From Anaerococcus hydrogenalis DSM 7454 (lineage in GTDB: Bacteria > Bacillota > Clostridia > Tissierellales > Peptoniphilaceae): DNA of 64,000 nucleotides. The notes beneath the pieces were generated by a model. That model did not search any database. It worked only from the letters and a program-made list of their open reading frames with translations, and was not told the DNA's origin. The position numbers were made by a program, and so were the translations under genes. Each line of letters opens with the position of its first letter. Positions within the stretch are counted from its first letter, which is position 1. Shown here one piece after another: positions 49,047-59,655 of this stretch. Where the stretch lies: contig NZ_ABXA01000019.1 of the NCBI RefSeq assembly GCF_000173355.1, positions 1 to 64,000 on the forward strand. Direction: 5' to 3'.

Positions 49047-49274
49047 ATGACAACAGTATTATCAGTATTATTGATGATAGCTTCTGTAGTTTTGGTTATA
49101 GCTGTAACCTTACAAGAACCAAAAACTGATGGGCTAGGAACACTTGCTGGTCAAGAAACAAATGTTTTTGGTAGAAGCGCTCACAGATCAAAAAATGAAA
49201 TGTTAGACAAAGTTGTAATTTTTGCTGGTGTTGTCTTATTTTTATTAAGTACAATACTACTTGCAATAAGCTAA
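49047..49274 (+). CDS. secG: preprotein translocase subunit SecG
   Basis: A small membrane partner of SecYE. The 75-residue protein has two membrane helices (about 3-22 and 53-74) around the conserved cytoplasmic loop LQEPKTDGLGTLAGQ. A CGGAGGTG site precedes the ATG. The secG-rnr-smpB order is the usual Firmicute arrangement. Confidence 0.94.
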   Translation: MTTVLSVLLMIASVVLVIAVTLQEPKTDGLGTLAGQETNVFGRSAHRSKNEMLDKVVIFAGVVLFLLSTILLAIS

Positions 49275-49310
49275 GGGGTTTAGTAGAAATTTTTAATTTG
49301 TTAAGCAAGT

Positions 49311-49338
49311 TAAAAAGGCTTTTACTAGCCTCTTTTTT
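49311..49338 (+). terminator. weak terminator/attenuator between secG and rnr
   Basis: AGGCT (49316-49320) pairs with AGCCT (49327-49331) and flanking A and T runs extend the pairing past a C bulge, followed by six T. The stem is short, so it is probably leaky. Confidence 0.5.
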
Positions 49339-49351
49339 AATAGGAGAAAAA

Positions 49352-51454
49352 ATGAATTTTAAAGATTTAATTTTAAATATAGTTAATGATGAAAATTACA
49401 AACCAATGACTATTAAAGAAATGTTAAAGTACTTGGATTGTGATAAATATATAAAAAAAGATGTAAAAAAGATAATAAAAAAGCTTGCTAAAGATAATGA
49501 AATTAAAATAAGCTCAAAAAAGAAAATTCACCCTTTAAGCACAGAAGATAAGTCTTTGATTGGTCAAATAAATCTAGCCCAAGGTGGATATGGATTTTTT
49601 ATTTCTGACAATAAAGACTTTAAGGATGTATTTATTTCAGCCAATAATCTTAATACTGCCAATAATTTGGACAGGGTTAGGATTAAAATAATAAAAAATA
49701 AGGAATTTGGTAAAAATGCTGAGGGAAAAGTAGTTGAAATTATCGAAAGAAATTCAAATAAGATAGTTGGACTTTATCAAAAAAATAAGGGATTTGGTTT
49801 TGTAATAAGTGATTCTAATAATATCACATCTGATATATACGTAGATGAAAAAAATTCAAAAAAAGCCAAAAGCAATGATAAGGTTCTTGTTGAGATAATA
49901 AATTACCCCAAAAAAGGATCGCCTGAAGGTAAGGTTATAGAAGTTTTAGGAAACAAAGATGAGGCAAATGTGGATTTGATTTCTATTGTAAAATCTCATG
50001 GTCTGAAGGAAAATTTTTCTAAAAAAGTAAAAAAAGAAGCGGTTTTTATTGAAAAAGATGTGGACTTGTCTAAGGTTAAAAATAGAGAAGATTTAAGAGA
50101 TCTTTTTACAGTTACCATCGATGGTAGGGATTCAAAAGATTTTGATGATGCAATATCAATAGAAAAAGATAATGAAGATTATATACTCTATGTACATATA
50201 GCTGATGTAAGTCACTATGTAAAAGAAAAAAGTGAAATTGATAAAGAAGCCTACCAAAGAGGAAATTCAACCTACCTATATAATTTAGTACTCCCAATGT
50301 TACCAGAAGAGTTATCAAATGGTATTTGTTCACTAAATCCTAATGAAAATAGACTTTCTTTAAGTTTAAAGATGAAAATTAATGATAAGGGTAAGGTAAT
50401 AGACTATAAGATATATAAGGCTCTTATAAGGTCTAATTATAGATTAGTCTATGACGATGTAAATGATTATTTAGATTATAATAAAAAAGTTTATGATGAT
50501 GAAGTTTTATTAGAGAAATTGGATTTATTTAATGACTTATATAAAATTTTAAAGAAAAAAAGAGAGAAAAGAGGGTCTATAGATTTTAATTTTACTGAAA
50601 GTCAAATCGATGTAAGTAATCAAGGCGATGTTTTAAATATTTCTTTATTTGAAAGAGGATCTGCAAATAAGATGATTGAGGAATTTATGTTGGTTTCAAA
50701 TGAGACTATAGCAAGTTTATTTGCCTTCATGGATTTTCCATCAATTTACAGGATTCATGAGAAGCCAAAAGAAGAGAAGGTAGAATCTTTTAAAAATATT
50801 TTAAATACTCTTGGATATAATATTAAGGGAAAAGAACTTCATCCAAAAGATTTTCAAGATATCTTAAAACAAATAAAAGGAAAAGATGATGAGAGTCTTA
50901 TTAATATGTTGATGCTTAGGACTATGAGAAAGGCAAAATATACCAATTATAGAGATATGCACTTTGGTCTTGCCACAAAATATTATACACATTTTACAGC
51001 TCCAATAAGAAGATATCCAGACCTTATTGTCCATAGATTGGTTAAAGATTTTATTGATAATAAATTGGAGTCTATAAACCAAACCTCACTTGAAAAGAAG
51101 CTTTCAAAATTTGCCGAACACTTGTCTATTACAGAAAGAAATAGTGAAGATTGTGAAAGAGATGTGGAAGATCTTTATAAGTGTAAGTACATGAAAAAAT
51201 TTATTGGAGAAAGATTTGAAGGAATTATTTCATCAATAACAGATTTTGGTATCTTTGTAGAATTAGAAAATACTGTCGAAGGTTGCTTTATGTATAAGTT
51301 TTCTGATAGTCATTTCGAATATATAGAGGATAAACTAAGCTGTATTAATATAGACAAGAATAAAAGATATAAGATTGGGCAAAAAGTAATGATAGAAGTT
51401 AAAAATGTCGATCTAGATAAGAGAAATATTGATTTTGATTTGATGGAGGGATAA
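49352..51454 (+). CDS. rnr: ribonuclease R
   Basis: A 3'-5' exoribonuclease of the RNB family that degrades structured RNA. In the 700-residue protein are an N-terminal winged helix (about 1-60), cold-shock domains (QGGYGFFISD, NKGFGFVISD), the RNB catalytic centre with its Asp cluster (TIDGRDSKDFDDAIS) and YTHFTAPIRRYPDLIVHR, and a C-terminal S1 domain (FEGIISSITDFGIFVELE). The start at 49352 follows AGGAGA; a longer form would read through the weak terminator. RNase R works with SmpB and tmRNA, encoded next. Confidence 0.96.
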   Translation: MNFKDLILNIVNDENYKPMTIKEMLKYLDCDKYIKKDVKKIIKKLAKDNEIKISSKKKIHPLSTEDKSLIGQINLAQGGYGFFISDNKDFKDVFISANNLNTANNLDRVRIKIIKNKEFGKNAEGKVVEIIERNSNKIVGLYQKNKGFGFVISDSNNITSDIYVDEKNSKKAKSNDKVLVEIINYPKKGSPEGKVIEVLGNKDEANVDLISIVKSHGLKENFSKKVKKEAVFIEKDVDLSKVKNREDLRDLFTVTIDGRDSKDFDDAISIEKDNEDYILYVHIADVSHYVKEKSEIDKEAYQRGNSTYLYNLVLPMLPEELSNGICSLNPNENRLSLSLKMKINDKGKVIDYKIYKALIRSNYRLVYDDVNDYLDYNKKVYDDEVLLEKLDLFNDLYKILKKKREKRGSIDFNFTESQIDVSNQGDVLNISLFERGSANKMIEEFMLVSNETIASLFAFMDFPSIYRIHEKPKEEKVESFKNILNTLGYNIKGKELHPKDFQDILKQIKGKDDESLINMLMLRTMRKAKYTNYRDMHFGLATKYYTHFTAPIRRYPDLIVHRLVKDFIDNKLESINQTSLEKKLSKFAEHLSITERNSEDCERDVEDLYKCKYMKKFIGERFEGIISSITDFGIFVELENTVEGCFMYKFSDSHFEYIEDKLSCINIDKNKRYKIGQKVMIEVKNVDLDKRNIDFDLMEG

Positions 51455-51455
51455 T

Positions 51456-51899
51456 TTGAAAATATTAGCAAACAATAAAAAAGCAAGGCATGATTATTTT
51501 TTGGAAGAAAAATATGAAGCTGGAATTGAACTAAAAGGAAATGAAGTCAAAAGTATAAGGGAAGGGAAAGTTTCAATTAAAGAATCACATGTTGGAGATT
51601 ATAAGGGCGAATTATTTATCTACAATATGAACGTCACTCCTTATAAACAATCATACGAAAAAAATATTGACCCAATTAGAACTAGAAAACTTTTACTTCA
51701 TAAAAAAGAAATTGATAAGCTTATAGGAAAAGTTTCTCAAGCAGGATATACAATGATTGTGAATAAAATTTATTTAAAAGAAGGACTTATTAAAGCTGAG
51801 ATTGCCCTTGCCAAGGGTAAGAAAAATTATGACAAGAGAGAAACAATTAAGAAAAATGATGCTAAAAGAAAAATAGAAAGAGCACTCAAGAATTATTAA
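51456..51899 (+). CDS. smpB: SsrA-binding protein
   Basis: Binds tmRNA for rescue of stalled ribosomes. The 147-residue protein has NKKARHDYFLEEKYEAGIELKGNEVKSIREGKVSI and the basic tail KGKKNYDKRETIKKNDAKRKI in family order. The start is a TTG with GGAGGG five bases upstream, one nt past the rnr stop. I did not see an ssrA gene after it; the next gene begins 4 nt later. Confidence 0.95.
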   Translation: MKILANNKKARHDYFLEEKYEAGIELKGNEVKSIREGKVSIKESHVGDYKGELFIYNMNVTPYKQSYEKNIDPIRTRKLLLHKKEIDKLIGKVSQAGYTMIVNKIYLKEGLIKAEIALAKGKKNYDKRETIKKNDAKRKIERALKNY

Positions 51900-51903
51900 T
51901 ATT

Positions 51904-52605
51904 ATGGCATATATAGAATTAAAAAATGTATATAAATATTTTAAAGTTGGGAAAAACAAGATAGTTGCTAATAATGATATAAATCTCTCAATTGAACAAG
52001 GGGAACTGATTATAATAGTAGGAGCTAGTGGAGCAGGAAAAACAACTCTTTTAAATATGATTGGTGGAATGGATACATTAAGCCAAGGAGAGATTATAGT
52101 AGATAAGAAAGAATTATCTAATATGAATGAAAAAGATTTGACCAGGTACAGAAGAGATGATGTTGGATTTGTTTTTCAATTTTATAATTTGATTCCAAAC
52201 CTTACTAGTATTGAAAATGTTGAGCTTGCAAGTGAAATTGCAAAAGATAATATGGATGCGAGTAAGGCCTTGGATGAGGTAGGACTTTCAAATAGAAAAG
52301 ATTCTTTTCCATCACAACTTTCTGGTGGCGAGCAGCAAAGAGTTGCAATAGCAAGGGCTATTGCAAAAAATCCAAAACTCTTATTATGTGATGAGCCAAC
52401 CGGAGCACTAGATTATAAAACTGGAAAATCAATTTTAAAATTACTACAAAATACAGCTAAAAATCTAAATACTACAGTTATAATTATAACCCATAATGGA
52501 GCTATAAAAGATATAGCAGATAAGGTGTATGAGCTTAAGGATGGTAGAATAGTAAATTCATATAAGAATGAAAATCCAAAAAATGTTGAAGATATAGAGT
52601 GGTAA
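51904..52605 (+). CDS. ABC transporter ATP-binding protein (MacB/LolD type)
   Basis: The nucleotide-binding partner of the FtsX-type permease that follows. In 233 residues it has Walker [18 protein letters not shown], the Q-loop [11 protein letters not shown], the signature [14 protein letters not shown], Walker [13 protein letters not shown] and the H-loop IIITHNG. This subgroup does not carry typical import cargo; members drive mechanotransmission, peptide or lipid export, or antibiotic resistance. The substrate cannot be told from sequence. It sits one nt before the permease gene. Confidence 0.93.
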   Translation: MAYIELKNVYKYFKVGKNKIVANNDINLSIEQGELIIIVGASGAGKTTLLNMIGGMDTLSQGEIIVDKKELSNMNEKDLTRYRRDDVGFVFQFYNLIPNLTSIENVELASEIAKDNMDASKALDEVGLSNRKDSFPSQLSGGEQQRVAIARAIAKNPKLLLCDEPTGALDYKTGKSILKLLQNTAKNLNTTVIIITHNGAIKDIADKVYELKDGRIVNSYKNENPKNVEDIEW

Positions 52606-52606
52606 A

Positions 52607-55600
52607 ATGAAAAAAAATAATTATTATAAGTCAATTTTTAGGGATATAAAAAAGACTAAGGGAAAGATTTTTTCTATATTTATAATGATTATGCTAGCTT
52701 CTATGGTTGTGGTTGCTCTTTTTATGACTGGACCTTCTATGAGAAAAACTCTAGGAAAAACTTTAAATAAAAATAAGCACCCAGATATTAGTATAAGGGC
52801 AAGTTATGGAATAAAAAATGAAGATAAGTTAATAATCGAAAAAGATAAGGATATAGATAAGATATCTTATAGAAATAATCTCGACTTGTACGCAAAAGAT
52901 AAGCTTGTATCAGTTAAATCATTTGATAAAGATATAGAAAAATTAAATATCATCGAAGGTAAAAAAATATCTAATGATAAGGAAATAATCTTAGATAAAT
53001 TATATAAAGATGATTATAAAATAGGAGATTATATCAGTTTTAAAGCACTTGAGGATGATAAAATAAATGATTTATTAAAAAATAAAACTTATAAGGTAGT
53101 TGGTTTTGCAAATTCTTCTGAATATTTGATGGAAGATTTAAGAGATATGTCTATAAAGGGCAAAGAAATGGTCTATGGATTTGCCTATATCAATAAAAAT
53201 AATTTTAAAAAAGATCAGATTAGCCAAGTTGATATTACTTATAAAAAAACGAGAAATATGGATAGGTTCTCTGAAAAATATAAAACTTACGTGAAAAATA
53301 AGAGAAAGAATTTAAAAGAAGATTTTAAAAACCGACCTAGCCAAGTACTAAAGAAATTAAAAGACGATACTAATAAAAAACTTGATAAAAAAGAAGATGA
53401 ATTAAATGATAATGAGAAAAAATTAAAAGATGAAAAAAATAAGTTAATTGACGCTAATCAAAAATTATTAGATGGTCTTTCTGCTTATAATAAGGCAGAA
53501 AATGAATATAAAACAAAAATTCTAGGTGGAGAAAGGACCTTAGCTAGCTCAAAAAATCAAATCGACCAAGGATTTAAAAATTAAATGAAGGAAAAATAGC
53601 CTATAAAAGAAATTTAGATTCATTTAATAAAAATATAGGAGAAAACGAGAAAAAACTTGAAGTTTCCAAAATAAAATTAGATGAAGGATATAAAGAAGTA
53701 AATAAAAATTATGATGAAATAATAGCTAATAAGTCTTTAATTGAAAACAGTTTTTCAGATAAAAAAACTTCTTTAGATAATTTAGCAAAAAAAATTGATG
53801 ATGAAAATTTAAGCTTATCTAATTATGAGAAAAGCCTTGACGATATAAATTTAAAGATCCAAAATGTAAGCATTAAATTAGAAACACTTTCTAACGCTAG
53901 TGATAATAATTTGAATAAAGACCAAATATTAAAGTTAAAAAATGAGTTAGAAAGTTTAAATGAAAAAAAATCAAATTTATATTTTAAGATTGAAAAAAGT
54001 AAGAGACTGATTTCAGCTTTAAATTCAGAATATAAAAAAGGAAAAGAAGAATTTGACCTATCTTATAATAAGGCAATGGAACCAATAAATGAAAATTTAG
54101 GAAAGTTAGATAAGGTAAAAAGTGATTTAGATAAGAAAAAATCTCTTTATGAAACATCTATTAAGAAATTAAATGATGAAAAAGACCAATCATCTAAAAA
54201 ATTAAGCCAAGCAAAAAAAGAACTTGATAAAAATGAAGAGAAATTAAATAATTCTTTAAGTTCATACCAAAAAGGACTTAGAGAATTTAATTATCAAAAA
54301 GAAAATGGAAAAAATCAATTAGCTAAGAATTTTAATAATCTTTTAGAAAATCAGAGAAAATTAGATCAAGCAAATAAAAAATTTGATGAGGAAGCTAAAA
54401 AGGCCCGAAAAGAGATAGATGGAGGATATAAAAAAATAAAAGATGCAAGAGAAAATCTTGTAAATTTAGTTGATCCTACTTATGAAATTGATGATATCTT
54501 TTCAAATAAATCCATCGATACTTATTATAAAAATAGCTTAAATATGGATGAATTATCTAAAGTTTTTCCTACATTTTTCTATTTTATAGCCCTTTTAGTC
54601 TCCTTAACTACTATAAAAAGATATATTGAAGAACAAAGAGTTCAAAATGGAACCTTAAAGGCTTTAGGTTATAGTAATTTTGATATAGGAAGAAAATTTT
54701 TTATCTATGCCTTAATTCCTACAATTTTAGGCTCTATCTTGGGGTGTATCATTGGAAAATATTTAATTTGTAAGATTATATTTAATGCTTATTCATCAGG
54801 ATTTGATATTTTATCCTTAGATTTTATTAACTCTTTTTGGATAGCCTTATTTACTATATTTTTATCTACTCTTTTAATTTCTTTAACAGTTTATTTTACA
54901 AGTATAAGTGAAGTAAAGGAACAAACTGCAGATTTACTAAGGCCAAAAGCTCCTAAAAAAGGCTCTAGAATATTTTTAGAAAAAATTAAGTTTATATGGA
55001 CAAGACTTTCATTTATGACAAAAATTACCTTTAGAAACTTATTTAGGTATAAGGCTAGAATGTTTATGACGATTTTTGGTATTGGTGGGTGCACAGCTCT
55101 TTTATTTTTCGGTTTTGCAATGACAGATTCTGTGAAAGATACTTCAAAAATTCAAAGAGGACAAATTACTAAATATGATTACATTTCACTTTTTGATGAA
55201 AATGTAAAAGAAAGTGATAAAAAATCTTACCAAAAAATATTAAATGATGCTAAGTCTTTAAAAATCTTATATAAGAAAGTTGATGTTTCCACAAAAAAGG
55301 GAAATATGAAAGTTAACTTAATAGTATTTGATGATGTATCAAAAGTGGATAAATTTATTAATATAAGAGATAAGAAGAAAAATAAAATTGATTTTAACGA
55401 TAAAAGTGTTATAATCAGTAAAAATTTATCTAAAAATATTAATTTAGATAAAGATTTAGAATTTGACTTAGATAATAGGACAAAAAAAGTTAAGGTAAAG
55501 GATATTTCTGAAAACTATATAGATGATTATATTTATATGTCTAAAGATGCCTATAAAAATATATTTAACAAGAATGTAAGTTTTAATGGAGATATAGTAA

Positions 55601-56106
55601 AGTCTGACAAGAAAACAAAGGATAAAATTTTGTCTAATAAAATTAGCCAGGCATTAATAGAGCCAAATAAATTTTATGAAAGAATGGATTCTTTAATGGC
55701 AAATTTAAATTTGGTAATAGCAATAATAACCTTAGTTTCAATGATACTTGCGGTAGTTGTTTTATATAATTTAACTAATATTAATGTTAGCGAAAGAAAA
55801 AAAGAATTAGCCACAACAAAAGTTTTAGGATTTTACCCTAGAGAAACAACAGCTTATATTTACAGAGAAACTTATATTTTAACAATCTTAGGTATAATTC
55901 TTGGTTATATTTTAGGATATATAATGTTAAGGTATGTTTTAAATGTAGTTGCACCAGATGGGATTTTTATTTCAAACAAAACTCACTTGTCATCATATGT
56001 AATATCAGCCTTTATAACCCTATTTACTTCATTTTTAATAATGATAATTGTTCATTTTAAACTAAAAAAAATAAATATGGCGGAAGCAATGAAAGCAGGC
56101 GAATAA
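52607..56106 (+). CDS. FtsX-family ABC permease with a long extracytoplasmic coiled coil (frameshifted)
   Basis: A two-module FtsX/MacB-like permease, about 1166 residues when repaired. It has an N-terminal membrane helix (IFSIFIMIMLASMVVVALFM), an extracytoplasmic domain (to about 230), a Lys/Glu-rich coiled coil of almost 400 residues (about 235-620), three membrane helices with the first FtsX domain (about 645-765), a further helix near 820, a second external domain, and the last FtsX block (about 1035-1160). The frame breaks at five A in TTTAAAAATTAAA (53576-53580); six restores Phe-Lys-Lys-Leu-Asn-Glu-Gly. Such exporters occur in other Gram-positives; the cargo is unknown. Confidence 0.85.
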
Positions 56107-56129
56107 AAAGCATTCGAGCCTGCTTTTTT
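56092..56129 (+). terminator. terminator after the ABC permease
   Basis: AAAGCAGGC (56092-56100) pairs with GCCTGCTTT (56118-56126), with an inner GAAT/ATTC pairing, followed by T. It includes the end of the permease gene and its stop codon. Confidence 0.85.
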
Positions 56130-56132
56130 ATG

Positions 56133-56141
56133 TGTTATAAT
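56133..56141 (+). promoter_or_regulatory. extended -10 promoter for the histidine phosphatase operon
   Basis: TGTTATAAT at 56133-56141, 16 nt before the ATG, with an AAAGGTGA ribosome site between. The -35 region would fall inside the preceding terminator and is weak. Confidence 0.4.
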
Positions 56142-56157
56142 TAGTAAAGGTGATTAT

Positions 56158-56727
56158 ATGAAAATAATATTTTTAAGACATGGATTAACAGAATCAAATA
56201 AAGAATGGAGATTTTCTACTCCTGAAACTAGACTTGCTAAAAATGCAGGAATTGACCTTTGTAAGAGTAGGGAAAATTTAAAAAAATATAAGATAGATAA
56301 AGTTTTTACATCAAAATTAATAAGAAGTCAGGAAACTGCAAAATTTTTGGGATTTGATAAATCCATTGAAGATGAGAGATTAAATGAATTAAATTTTGGA
56401 GACTTTAGGGGACAAAAAGTTTTGGATACTAGAAAAAAATATAAAGATTTCTATGAAAAATTAAAAAAAGATCCTTATACAACTAGATATCCCAATGGTG
56501 AAAGTGTAGAGGATTTGGTTAATAGATTAAATGATTTTATGGAAGAACAATCAACTTTTGATGGAAATATATTATGTGTAAGTCATGGTATAGCTATTAG
56601 GTCTTCATTGTTTACAGTTTTAAAAGATTTAGATAATTTTAAAAATTTTTGGATAGACAATGGTTCACTTACAGTGTTTGATATAAGTGATAATAAAAAA
56701 ATGATAGAGTGCGTGAATTTAATATGA
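56158..56727 (+). CDS. histidine phosphatase family protein
   Basis: A phosphoglycerate mutase-like phosphatase of 189 residues. The RHG motif is at residues 7-9, then the conserved SKLIRSQETAKFL and LNELNFGDFRGQ, and the second catalytic His in VSHGIAIRSSL. Members include cobalamin phosphatases, sugar phosphatases and 2,3-independent mutases; this protein lacks features that would decide. It overlaps the next gene by 4 nt. Confidence 0.88.
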   Translation: MKIIFLRHGLTESNKEWRFSTPETRLAKNAGIDLCKSRENLKKYKIDKVFTSKLIRSQETAKFLGFDKSIEDERLNELNFGDFRGQKVLDTRKKYKDFYEKLKKDPYTTRYPNGESVEDLVNRLNDFMEEQSTFDGNILCVSHGIAIRSSLFTVLKDLDNFKNFWIDNGSLTVFDISDNKKMIECVNLI

Positions 56728-57755
56728 AATTTGCCCATATTTCTGATATACACCTAGCAGATAAGTTAAGTTTTTCTTCTAAATATAGTAGGCTTATTAG
56801 AAAAGTTAGATGGGATAGTTTTGAAAAAATCCTTAAAGATAACCAAGACAAGGACTTTTTATTAATTTCTGGAGATCTTTACGAAAGAGATTTTTTTACT
56901 TTGAAAGACTACCAAAAATTATTTGATCTTTTTAGAGATTTTAAAAAAGATATTTACTATATTTGTGGTAATCATGATTATATTGACTCAAAAAATGAAA
57001 TATTTTTCTTAGATATCCCATCCAATCTCCATATTTTTTCTAGTCATAGAATAGAATTTTTTGAACAGAAGAATGTAAGAATTTATGGGATTTCTTATAA
57101 GGACAGGATATTTGATAAAAGATTTAACTATAATATTAATTTAAACCATGATTATTTTAATATTTTTTTAGGACATGGTGAATTTGACCAAATAAACTCT
57201 TCATATATGAATCTTGATTTGGAAAAAATTAAGGAAATGGGATTTGACTATGTTGGTCTTGGACATATCCATAAAAGAAAGTCTTTTTCTGATAAGATTT
57301 TTTATGTAGGAAGTATAGAACCTTCTAGTTTCAAGGATAAAAGTGAATTTGGTTACAATATTTTTGAAGATGGAAGGGTGAAGTTTATCAACTTTTCACA
57401 AATGAATTTTAAAGAATTAGACCTAGATTTAAATGATTATAAAAATTACCAAGACTTTGAAATATATTTAGATAAGATACTAGATAAAAAATATAATTTT
57501 CTTACTTTAAATCTTTCTAATTATGATAAGATTTTTATAAATGAAAAAAAACTAAAAGATAAGTTGAATTTATCCTATTTAAAAATAAATTTTTTAAAAA
57601 ATAAGGATTATTATTTTAATATGGCAAAAATATATAATAATACTTTACTTTCAGATTTTTATGAAAGTATTAAAGATTTAGATATGGATGATGAGATAAA
57701 TAAAAGATGTTTAGAAATTGGTTTTGATGCTATTTTGAGGAGCAAAAATGAATAA
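56724..57755 (+). CDS. metallophosphoesterase, SbcD/YhaO-like DNA repair nuclease
   Basis: The nuclease half of an SbcCD/YhaON-like pair. The phosphoesterase motifs are FAHISDIHLADK, LISGDLYERDF, CGNHDY, FLGHGEFD and GLGHIHKR. The start at 56724 gives the family N-terminus MKFAHISDIHL and overlaps the previous stop; an upstream GTG has no support. It is 343 residues, in the range of YhaO. It overlaps the AAA ATPase gene by 8 nt. Confidence 0.88.
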   Translation: MKFAHISDIHLADKLSFSSKYSRLIRKVRWDSFEKILKDNQDKDFLLISGDLYERDFFTLKDYQKLFDLFRDFKKDIYYICGNHDYIDSKNEIFFLDIPSNLHIFSSHRIEFFEQKNVRIYGISYKDRIFDKRFNYNINLNHDYFNIFLGHGEFDQINSSYMNLDLEKIKEMGFDYVGLGHIHKRKSFSDKIFYVGSIEPSSFKDKSEFGYNIFEDGRVKFINFSQMNFKELDLDLNDYKNYQDFEIYLDKILDKKYNFLTLNLSNYDKIFINEKKLKDKLNLSYLKINFLKNKDYYFNMAKIYNNTLLSDFYESIKDLDMDDEINKRCLEIGFDAILRSKNE

Positions 57756-59655
57756 AATATTCATCAAAGAAATAAATTTAATATCTTTTGGTAAATTCCA
57801 AAATAAAACTATCATTTTAAAACCGGGTTTTAATTTAATTTATGGAAATAATGAAAGTGGAAAATCAACCATATCTGACTTTATTGAGGGTATATTTTAT
57901 GGCTTTGATGTAGGAAATAATAAAAGAAATTTTTCCTATAAGAAAGAAAAATATAAGCCGATAGGATCTTATAAATATGCTGGTAATATTATTTTATCTT
58001 CTGATGGTAAGGATTATAGGATTGAAAGAAATTTTGAAGATGGATCTTATAAGATACATGATTTATCTACGAATAAGGAAATTGAAAGCAAAAAGTCTAA
58101 TCTATCCTATCCTGGAGAATATTTTTTGGATTTAAATTATAGTTTATATAAAAGTATAATAGATAATTATCAAATGCAAAATATTGATAAGGATTCTAAG
58201 AAAAAGCTTGTTGATTTTTTAAAAAATCCGTCTTCAGATCTTGTGTTTTCTCAATTAAAAGCTGTCGAAAATATTGAAGAAATTTTAAATAAAATAGGAA
58301 GTCCTAGAGCTTACACTAAACCTTTTGCAAAAAATAAAAAAGAATTAGAAGAAAAATATAAAGAGATTGAAAATATTAAAAATATCAGAAGATTCTATAA
58401 TAGCGACATTGTAAAATTAAAAAAACAAAGAGAAGATATAAATAATATTAAAAATATCCTAGAAAAGTTAAAAAATGATAGGGATAATTACAGAAAATAT
58501 AAGGCTAATTCAAATTATATTGAATATAAGTCTAGGAAAGACTCCTTAGCTTTATTAGATGAGAAATTAAAAAAGTACAGAAAATTTGAGACTATAGATA
58601 AACTTTACTTCGAAAAAGTAGATGATCTTTTAGATAGAAAGGCTGAATTTTATAGAGAATCTAATAAAAAAAATAATTATTCTTTGCTTATAATTTCATC
58701 ACTTTTATTAATAGTTTCAATATTTACTAAAAAATATTACATTTTATTTTTTATTATTCCTATTCTTATATATTATTATTTTAAAACTAAATCAAAGGAT
58801 ATAAATAAAAAAGAAGAAATTAATAATCTTAATATAAAAATCAGTAATGAGTTTTCTAAAATTTCAGTTTCTACAAAATCTCTCTACGAAAAAGCAAAAG
58901 AAGACTATATGGAATATGAAAAACTTATAATTGAAAGAGATAAAATTTTAGAAATATTAAAAATTCTTGAAAAACAAGAAATAAGTGAAGATATAAGTGA
59001 ATTTGAAATTGAAGATTTTAACATTTCAAAAATTGAAGAAGAAATAAAAAAATATGAAAAATCCTATAGCACTTTATTAGATAATAATTTAAAACTTGAA
59101 AAAAAATTAGCAAGAATAGAAGATGAAATTTCTAAAGAAATTGATTTAGTTGATGATATAAATAAGTTAAAAAGGGAAGAGCAAGAATTAGAAATTAAAA
59201 TAAAAGCATCTAAGAAGGCTATAGAATTAATAAAATTAAATGAGAATAAATTAGATCATAATAGGAAGAATATTTCTAATCGTATAAGTGAAATTATTGG
59301 TCAAATTTCTATGGGAAAATATATAAATATAGGATTAGATGATAAGCTAAACCCAATTATTTATAATGAAAATAATGAAATAATTAGCTTAGATAAACTA
59401 TCTGTGGGATTTTTTGACCAGGTTAATTTTTCCTTAAGATTTTCAATTTCAAAGGATATAATAAAAAATTCTTTTTTGATTTTTGATGATGCCTTTATAA
59501 ATTATGACAATAAGAGATTAAGGACTGCCTTGTTATATTTATTAGATCTTTCAAATCAATTTCAAATGATTTATTTTACTTGCCATGATAGGGAAGAAAA
59601 AATATTAAAGGCTGAGGGCATAGAAATAGAAGTAAAGGATATGGATAAGATATGA
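57748..59655 (+). CDS. SMC/SbcC-like AAA ATPase (YhaN-like) with central membrane helices
   Basis: The ATPase partner of the YhaO-like nuclease. In 635 residues: an N-terminal Walker A (LIYGNNESGKSTISDFIEG near residue 30), coiled coils (about 190-300 and 360-520), two adjacent membrane helices (about 308-345) in the middle of the coil, and a C-terminal signature (LSVGFFDQVNFSLRFS) with Walker B FLIFDDAF. A YhaN-type membrane-anchored form is known in Bacillus but is longer. AGGAG lies before the ATG; the stop overlaps the next gene. Confidence 0.86.
   Translation: MNKIFIKEINLISFGKFQNKTIILKPGFNLIYGNNESGKSTISDFIEGIFYGFDVGNNKRNFSYKKEKYKPIGSYKYAGNIILSSDGKDYRIERNFEDGSYKIHDLSTNKEIESKKSNLSYPGEYFLDLNYSLYKSIIDNYQMQNIDKDSKKKLVDFLKNPSSDLVFSQLKAVENIEEILNKIGSPRAYTKPFAKNKKELEEKYKEIENIKNIRRFYNSDIVKLKKQREDINNIKNILEKLKNDRDNYRKYKANSNYIEYKSRKDSLALLDEKLKKYRKFETIDKLYFEKVDDLLDRKAEFYRESNKKNNYSLLIISSLLLIVSIFTKKYYILFFIIPILIYYYFKTKSKDINKKEEINNLNIKISNEFSKISVSTKSLYEKAKEDYMEYEKLIIERDKILEILKILEKQEISEDISEFEIEDFNISKIEEEIKKYEKSYSTLLDNNLKLEKKLARIEDEISKEIDLVDDINKLKREEQELEIKIKASKKAIELIKLNENKLDHNRKNISNRISEIIGQISMGKYINIGLDDKLNPIIYNENNEIISLDKLSVGFFDQVNFSLRFSISKDIIKNSFLIFDDAFINYDNKRLRTALLYLLDLSNQFQMIYFTCHDREEKILKAEGIEIEVKDMDKI

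Noticed and set aside
51456-51903. tmRNA gene (ssrA) next to smpB
   Set aside because: Only 4 nt separate smpB from the next gene; there is no room for the RNA.
53911-56106. A separate permease gene starting at 53911
   Set aside because: The TTG is internal to the coiled coil; the frame is open back to the single break near 53576-53580.
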